Below are positions 60,086 to 64,000 of a stretch of 64,000 nucleotides of DNA, piece after piece. The DNA lies in assembly GCF_004296935.1 (NCBI RefSeq), contig NZ_SCVH01000021.1, forward strand, positions 1-64,000. Reading direction: 5' to 3'. This stretch comes from Reyranella sp. (GTDB lineage Bacteria > Pseudomonadota > Alphaproteobacteria > Reyranellales > Reyranellaceae). The notes under the pieces are model-generated. The model was not told where the DNA came from, ran no database searches, and was given only the letters and a program-made list of their open reading frames with translations. Each line of letters starts with the position of its first letter. The first letter of the stretch is position 1. Position numbers and translations under genes: made by a program.

Positions 60086-60463
60086 ATGTTGAGGCTCTTT
60101 CCGAAACTGATGCTCGTTGCGGCCATCGGCATCACCGGGGCGGCGTGCCAGGACGACGGCACTGCCGCACCGCGCGGCTCCTATCAGCCGGCGGCGACGG
60201 GCTACAATCCGTACTACGGCAGCGGCTACGGTCCCGCGCCTGCTCCATATGGCTATGGCTATTCGCAGCCTGCGCCGTACGGCTACGCTAATCAGCCGGG
60301 CAATCAGGTCTGGTACAACCAGGCCGATGGCCGTCGCTATACCACGGTGACCGTGACGAACCGCGGCCAGAACGGGTATCGCGACGACGTCGTCCAGCAG
60401 CAGGTCGTCTGCGGCAGCCAGTACTACGACGGCTACCGTACCCGCACCGCCCCCCGGTGCTGA
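60086..60463 (+). CDS. Small Gly/Tyr/Pro-rich lipoprotein
   Basis: A 125-residue protein with a lipoprotein signal (MLRLFPKLMLVAAIGITGAA then Cys, lipobox TGAAC), then a low-complexity GY/PY-rich stretch (about residues 35-80, such as YGSGYGPAPAPYGYGYSQPA) and a carboxy-terminal part with two Cys in VVCGSQYYDG and APRC. It is probably anchored to a membrane by its lipidated Cys. GGAGGAATCGCC precedes the ATG. Function unknown. Confidence 0.7.
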   Translation: MLRLFPKLMLVAAIGITGAACQDDGTAAPRGSYQPAATGYNPYYGSGYGPAPAPYGYGYSQPAPYGYANQPGNQVWYNQADGRRYTTVTVTNRGQNGYRDDVVQQQVVCGSQYYDGYRTRTAPRC

Positions 60464-60487
60464 TCGCATTGACGCGCGCGTCCCCCG

Positions 60488-61804
60488 TCAACTTTGAGCA
60501 GCGACACCCTGCTCAAGTCCCGCGACCGGAAGCATCGCCGGGCCCGGGCGCCGGTCCGAGAGCAGATGCCGGGCCTCCGCCACGCGTCCGGCGTTGAGAT
60601 ACGCCCGCAGCAACGTCGCCTCCACCAGATCGACCTGCGCCCGGCTGCCGCCCATGCGTTCCCGCTCAGACAGCATGGGCACGATCAGGTCGATGGCCGC
60701 GGCATAGTCCTTCCGCTGGAAGGCGGCGAAGGCGCGCGCCACGGCGGGGATGGTGGCGCCGGAGGGATAGCGGCCCGCCTTCACCAGCGCCTCGATGCCC
60801 TGGATCCAGCCTTCTAACGCGGCGTCATCACCTGTGGCGGCAAACGCGAGCGCCACGTGCCAGTCGGCGAGGGAAAAGCCCGGGCGGGGAATTTTCGCGC
60901 GTGCGTAGTCCAGGAGCGTCGCCCAGCGCGCGGGATCGCGGGGGTGACCCGCCAGTTCCGAGCGCCACAGGAACGAGGCGGAATCAGAGAGCTTCTGATG
61001 CACCGCACCGCGATGATCGTCTGCGCAGAAGGCGTCGTTGTAGAGGCGAAGCCCCGCGTCCAGATGGCCGGCGTGCAATTCGAACAGGCCGAGGTGCCAG
61101 TTCAGGTGGCCGAACAACCCGCCGCCGCGATCGTAAAGCGGCAGCCAGTCGCGCATGAATTCGATGCCGCTGTCGCGCTCGCCGGTTTCGTAACAGAGAT
61201 GGGCGAAGGCGTGGGCGGCATAGGCGTTGCGCCTGAACTGGGCCAGGGAACGTTCGATCCTGGGGCGCGCCGCGTCGTGCCGGCCGATTTCCGACAGCGC
61301 CATGCCGTAATGCGCCTCGAACCACCAATCCTCGCCGTAGTGCGGGGCGAGGGGCTCGAGAAAATCGATGAGGCCCTGTTCCCTGCCGGGCAGGCCGGAC
61401 ATGCCGATCAACCCGCCCTGGTTGGCGGCGAGGCTAAGGATCAGCGCGTCGCGCGGCCATGTCTCGACATGGATGCGGAGCGCTGCCAGGGCTGCGACGG
61501 CCTGGCCGGCGAACAGGTGGCGAAAGACATCGATATGGCTGGTTTCGCGCGCCGAGGCTCCGTCACTGAGGGCGAGGGCCGTGGCGAGGGACTCGCGCAT
61601 GCCGGCAGCATTGCCCGCGAGATGGAAGGTGCGGGCCTTGCCGATATGGGCGAGCGCGAAGCCCGGATCGGTGGCGAGGGCGCGATCGAAGGCCGCGGCG
61701 GCGCCGGGGTAGACGGTCAGGAGAAGATTTACGCCCTCGACGTAGGCATCGCGCGCGGCGGCGTCGGTGGTGGAGAGCGGGAGGCCGTAGCGTTCCGTCA
61801 GCAT
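60488..61804 (-). CDS. TTC38-like tetratricopeptide-repeat protein
   Basis: A 438-residue helical protein resembling the TTC38 family: LLLTVYPGAAAAFDRALATD, FALAHIGKARTFHLAGNAA, RETSHIDVFRHLFAG, WPRDALILSLAANQGG, GMALSEIGRHDAARPRIERS, AYAAHAFAHLCYETG and FGHLNWHLGLFELHAG follow the family order. Function is unknown; TPR folds mediate protein contacts. I use ATG 61804; ATGs at 61846 and 61876 are possible. It is convergent with the lipoprotein gene. Confidence 0.78.
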   Translation of the reverse strand: MLTERYGLPLSTTDAAARDAYVEGVNLLLTVYPGAAAAFDRALATDPGFALAHIGKARTFHLAGNAAGMRESLATALALSDGASARETSHIDVFRHLFAGQAVAALAALRIHVETWPRDALILSLAANQGGLIGMSGLPGREQGLIDFLEPLAPHYGEDWWFEAHYGMALSEIGRHDAARPRIERSLAQFRRNAYAAHAFAHLCYETGERDSGIEFMRDWLPLYDRGGGLFGHLNWHLGLFELHAGHLDAGLRLYNDAFCADDHRGAVHQKLSDSASFLWRSELAGHPRDPARWATLLDYARAKIPRPGFSLADWHVALAFAATGDDAALEGWIQGIEALVKAGRYPSGATIPAVARAFAAFQRKDYAAAIDLIVPMLSERERMGGSRAQVDLVEATLLRAYLNAGRVAEARHLLSDRRPGPAMLPVAGLEQGVAAQS

Positions 61805-61910
61805 TGGTTTCCGTGGTAGTTGTCCGGCGAGATACCCATCGAGCATGAGCCTGCGCCAGGGGGCCGGGGCTTTCAAGGCGCGGCATCATGCAATCACCCG
61901 GAGCCTGCCA

Positions 61911-62576
61911 ATGACCATCATCCTTACCGCCTTCGAACGGTCGCCCGATGGCGGCAGGGGACTGGCACGCGATACGCGCGTTCGCTGGGCGCTTGAAGAA
62001 GTGGGCCAACCCTACGAGGTTCGCCTCGTGTCGTTCCGTGCGATGAAGGAACCCGCGCATCTGGCGCTTCATCCGTTCGGCCAGATTCCGACCTACGAGG
62101 AAGGCGATCTCGCCCTGTTCGAGACAGGAGCGATCGTGCTCCATATCGCCGAGCGCCATGCGGGCCTGTTGCCGTCGGACTCCGATGGCGATGCGAGTGC
62201 CCGGGCGCGCGCGATCACCTGGATGTTTGCAGCACTCAGCACGGTGGAGCCGCCGATCCTCGAATTTGCAAACGCCAGGCTTCTGGAGGGCGACAAGCCC
62301 TGGAGCAAGGAGCGCCTGCCTCTGGTCGAGGGTCGGGTCCGCGACCGGTTAAAACAACTTTCCGCGCGCCTTGGCCGTGCCGACTGGCTCGATGGCGGGT
62401 TCAGCGCCGGCGACCTGATGATGGTGTCGGTGCTGCTCAGGCTGAAACCGTCGGGCATCCTGGACGGAACGCCGAACCTGGCCGCCTACGTCGCCCGCGG
62501 CGAAGCGCGGCCCGCCTACCAGCGGGCTTTCGCCGCTCAGTTGGCGGTCAACGCCGGCAAGCCGCCGACCGCGTAG
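61911..62576 (+). CDS. Glutathione S-transferase family protein
   Basis: A 221-residue GST: thioredoxin-like amino domain with TRVRWALEEVGQPYEVRLVS and HPFGQIPTYEEGDLALFETG with the cis-Pro and Glu/Thr glutathione contacts, then a helical carboxy domain ending around WLDGGFSAGDLMMVSVLLRL. Residues ahead of helix 1 (SPDGGRGLARDTR) hold no obvious catalytic Tyr, Ser or Cys in the usual spot, so Ser in ERSPD is the best candidate. It conjugates or isomerises small electrophiles. The start at 61911 gives the family's short amino end. Confidence 0.85.
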   Translation: MTIILTAFERSPDGGRGLARDTRVRWALEEVGQPYEVRLVSFRAMKEPAHLALHPFGQIPTYEEGDLALFETGAIVLHIAERHAGLLPSDSDGDASARARAITWMFAALSTVEPPILEFANARLLEGDKPWSKERLPLVEGRVRDRLKQLSARLGRADWLDGGFSAGDLMMVSVLLRLKPSGILDGTPNLAAYVARGEARPAYQRAFAAQLAVNAGKPPTA

Positions 62577-62720
62577 TCGAACAGCCGATACGCTCCTGGA
62601 GGACGCGGTGAGGATGCGGTTCGCCGGCAGGAGGGCCTTCGCCTGACGAAAAATCCGTGTTGGTTGTCGTGCGGACTTCCATCAGGATGACCTACGCGTT
62701 CTCCGCGAAGGGAGCACCTC

Positions 62721-63596
62721 ATGACCGTCACCATCAAGCCGCTGACGCCCGTCTTCGCCGGCGAAGTGGGCGCGATCGACCTGCGCCAGGTGCACGATCG
62801 CGAATCGCTGGAGGCGATCCGCGCCGGCATGGACAAATACGCCGTGCTGGTGTTCCGCGACCAGGATTTCACCAACGAGGAGCAGCTCGACTTCGCCCAG
62901 CGTTTCGACGGCACGCTGCATGCCCGCACCTCTTCCTCGGCCATCGGCAGCAACCGCTTCGGCAACGAGGCGATCGCCGACGTCTCCAACGTCGACAAGG
63001 ACGGCAAGATCCGGGACGCCAACAACCGCATGCGCGCCTCCTCGGTCGCCAACCGGCTGTGGCACACCGATGCCTCGTTCGTCGATCCGCCCGGCCGCTA
63101 CTCGATGCTGTCGGCGCGCGTGGTGCCGCCAGTGCGGGCCGATACCGAGTTCGCCGACATGCGCGCGGCCTACGATGCGCTCGACGCGGAGACCCGCGCC
63201 ACGATCGAAGGGCTCAGCGTCTATCACTCCATCGTCTATTCGCGCCACGTGCTCGGCTTCGACTTCAGCCCGGACGAGGCCGACAAGCTGAAAGGCGCGG
63301 TCCATCCGCTGGTGCGCACCATCCCCACCTCGGGCCGCCGCGCGCTTTATCTCGCCTCGCACGCCGCCCATGTCGAGGGCTGGCCGGTGCCGGAGGGAAG
63401 GCTCTTGCTGCGCGACCTCAGCGACCATGCCACGCAGCCGCATTTCCTCTATCGCCACGCCTGGCGGCCGCATGATTTCGTGATCTGGGACAATCGCTGC
63501 ACCATGCATCGCGCCCGGCCGTTCGACGACAAGACCCACCGCCGCGAACTGCGCCGCACCACGACGCTCGACCTGCCGCTGCCTGTTTCGGCTTAG
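62721..63596 (+). CDS. TauD/TfdA-family Fe(II)/2-oxoglutarate dioxygenase
   Basis: The 291-residue enzyme has H115 and D117 in NRLWHTDASF, the distal His H263 in NRCTMHRARPFDD and the 2-oxoglutarate arginine within HRRELRRTT (about 274-279). YAVLVFRDQDFTNEEQLDFA is typical of 2,4-D/alpha-ketoglutarate dioxygenases of the TfdA type. It would hydroxylate, and often cleave, an ether or sulfonate substrate; phenoxyacetates or taurine-like compounds are candidates. GGGAG lies 8 bases before the ATG. Confidence 0.88.
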   Translation: MTVTIKPLTPVFAGEVGAIDLRQVHDRESLEAIRAGMDKYAVLVFRDQDFTNEEQLDFAQRFDGTLHARTSSSAIGSNRFGNEAIADVSNVDKDGKIRDANNRMRASSVANRLWHTDASFVDPPGRYSMLSARVVPPVRADTEFADMRAAYDALDAETRATIEGLSVYHSIVYSRHVLGFDFSPDEADKLKGAVHPLVRTIPTSGRRALYLASHAAHVEGWPVPEGRLLLRDLSDHATQPHFLYRHAWRPHDFVIWDNRCTMHRARPFDDKTHRRELRRTTTLDLPLPVSA

Positions 63597-63601
63597 GTGT
63601 C

Positions 63602-64000
63602 TCAAGCTGCTCGATCGGTCGCCGTGCAGAAAAGCGCCAGCTTGTTGCCCAGCGGATCGCGCAGATAAGCCACGAAGAAGTTCTTGCTGTACCGGGCGCG
63701 GAAGCCCGGCGCGCCTTCGTCGGTGCCGCCCGCCGCAATGCCGGCGTCGTGCAGGGCGCGAACCTGGGCATGGCTCGGCACCCGAAAGGCGATCATCGAG
63801 CCGTTGCCGACCGTGGCCTCCCGCCCATCGTAGGGCTTCGTGACATAGACGGTGGGACTGTTGAAGCGATCGGGAACGTCGGGGAGCGTGTAAGTCACCG
63901 CGTCCTTCTGCTCGGCCTTCTCATAGCCCAGCGGCACAAGGACCGCCGTATAGAACCGCTCCGAGCGCGGAATATCGTTCGCACCGACATTTATATAACT
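63602..64000 (-). CDS. VOC-family (glyoxalase/dioxygenase-like) protein, 5' end outside window
   Basis: The minus-strand frame is open to the window edge, so the start lies beyond 64000; the GTG at 63937 is internal. The visible residues begin YINVGANDIPRSERFYTAVL, the usual VOC opening strand and helix, and continue with PLGYEKAEQ, MIAFRVPSHAQVRALHDAG and VAYLRDPLGNKLALFC near the end. VOC proteins bind a metal and act on small molecules; the reaction is unknown. It is convergent with the TauD-type gene, with 5 bases between the stops. Confidence 0.82.
   Translation of the reverse strand, partial: SYINVGANDIPRSERFYTAVLVPLGYEKAEQKDAVTYTLPDVPDRFNSPTVYVTKPYDGREATVGNGSMIAFRVPSHAQVRALHDAGIAAGGTDEGAPGFRARYSKNFFVAYLRDPLGNKLALFCTATDRAA

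Overview
The window is a 64-kb stretch of high-GC chromosome, most likely from a soil or plant-associated alphaproteobacterium; a Reyranella- or Bradyrhizobium-like organism is an inference from gene content, not a proven placement. Pointers are the class III cyclase and TolB/TPR proteins, several orphan Bug-type (tripartite tricarboxylate) receptors, CaiB-type CoA-transferases, LIV, Pot and TRAP uptake systems, and many genes joined by ATGA, GTGA or TTGA overlaps. No rRNA, tRNA, CRISPR array or transposase was recognised.

Layout. 1-9.5 kb: 3' end of a TolB/TPR signalling protein, a small oxygenase-like protein, pyruvate:quinone oxidoreductase (poxB), a histone-deacetylase-like amidohydrolase coupled to a CoA-transferase, an M20 carbamoylase, a BenE permease whose 5' end lies in a palindromic repeat, and a CMD-family protein divergent from its probable HxlR regulator. 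9.9-11.6 kb: a SorAB-type sulfite dehydrogenase. 11.6-19.9 kb: two ABC importers in one run, a putrescine-type potFGHI and a branched-chain-type livKHMGF. 20-30 kb: benzoate-CoA ligase, a Bug receptor, a divergent transthyretin-like protein, a cold-shock protein, a SulP transporter, boxB and boxC of aerobic benzoyl-CoA epoxidation, then GNAT and Rrf2 genes.

30-46.8 kb: two small secreted proteins, acyl-CoA dehydrogenase coupled to a membrane guanylate/adenylate cyclase, a secreted transglutaminase-like protein, a fused OHCU decarboxylase/5-hydroxyisourate hydrolase (urate breakdown), an aldehyde dehydrogenase, a CocE-type hydrolase, a TRAP transporter with convergent receptor, a Bug receptor, and an enoyl-CoA hydratase/CoA-transferase/SDR operon. 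46.8-51.7 kb: an ABC importer with two tandem paralogous binding proteins and a fused double permease. 51.7-55.8 kb: an AT-richer island with a terminase-small-subunit-like HTH protein under a near-consensus promoter with a palindromic operator, and a coupled pair of membrane proteins of unknown function. This island is the best candidate here for something undescribed. 55.8-64 kb: SDR, FKBP, Bug receptor, PhyH oxygenase with divergent IclR regulator, a Gly/Tyr-rich lipoprotein, a TTC38-like TPR protein, GST, TauD-type oxygenase and a VOC protein cut by the window end.

How it fits together. The clearest pathway is aromatic acid use: BenE and the LIV importer are candidate uptake systems, the CoA ligase activates benzoate, and BoxB and BoxC epoxidise and open the ring. 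The reductase BoxA and aldehyde dehydrogenase BoxD are not adjacent. Four families of palindromic repeats sit between genes, and two of them reach into the ends of coding sequences.
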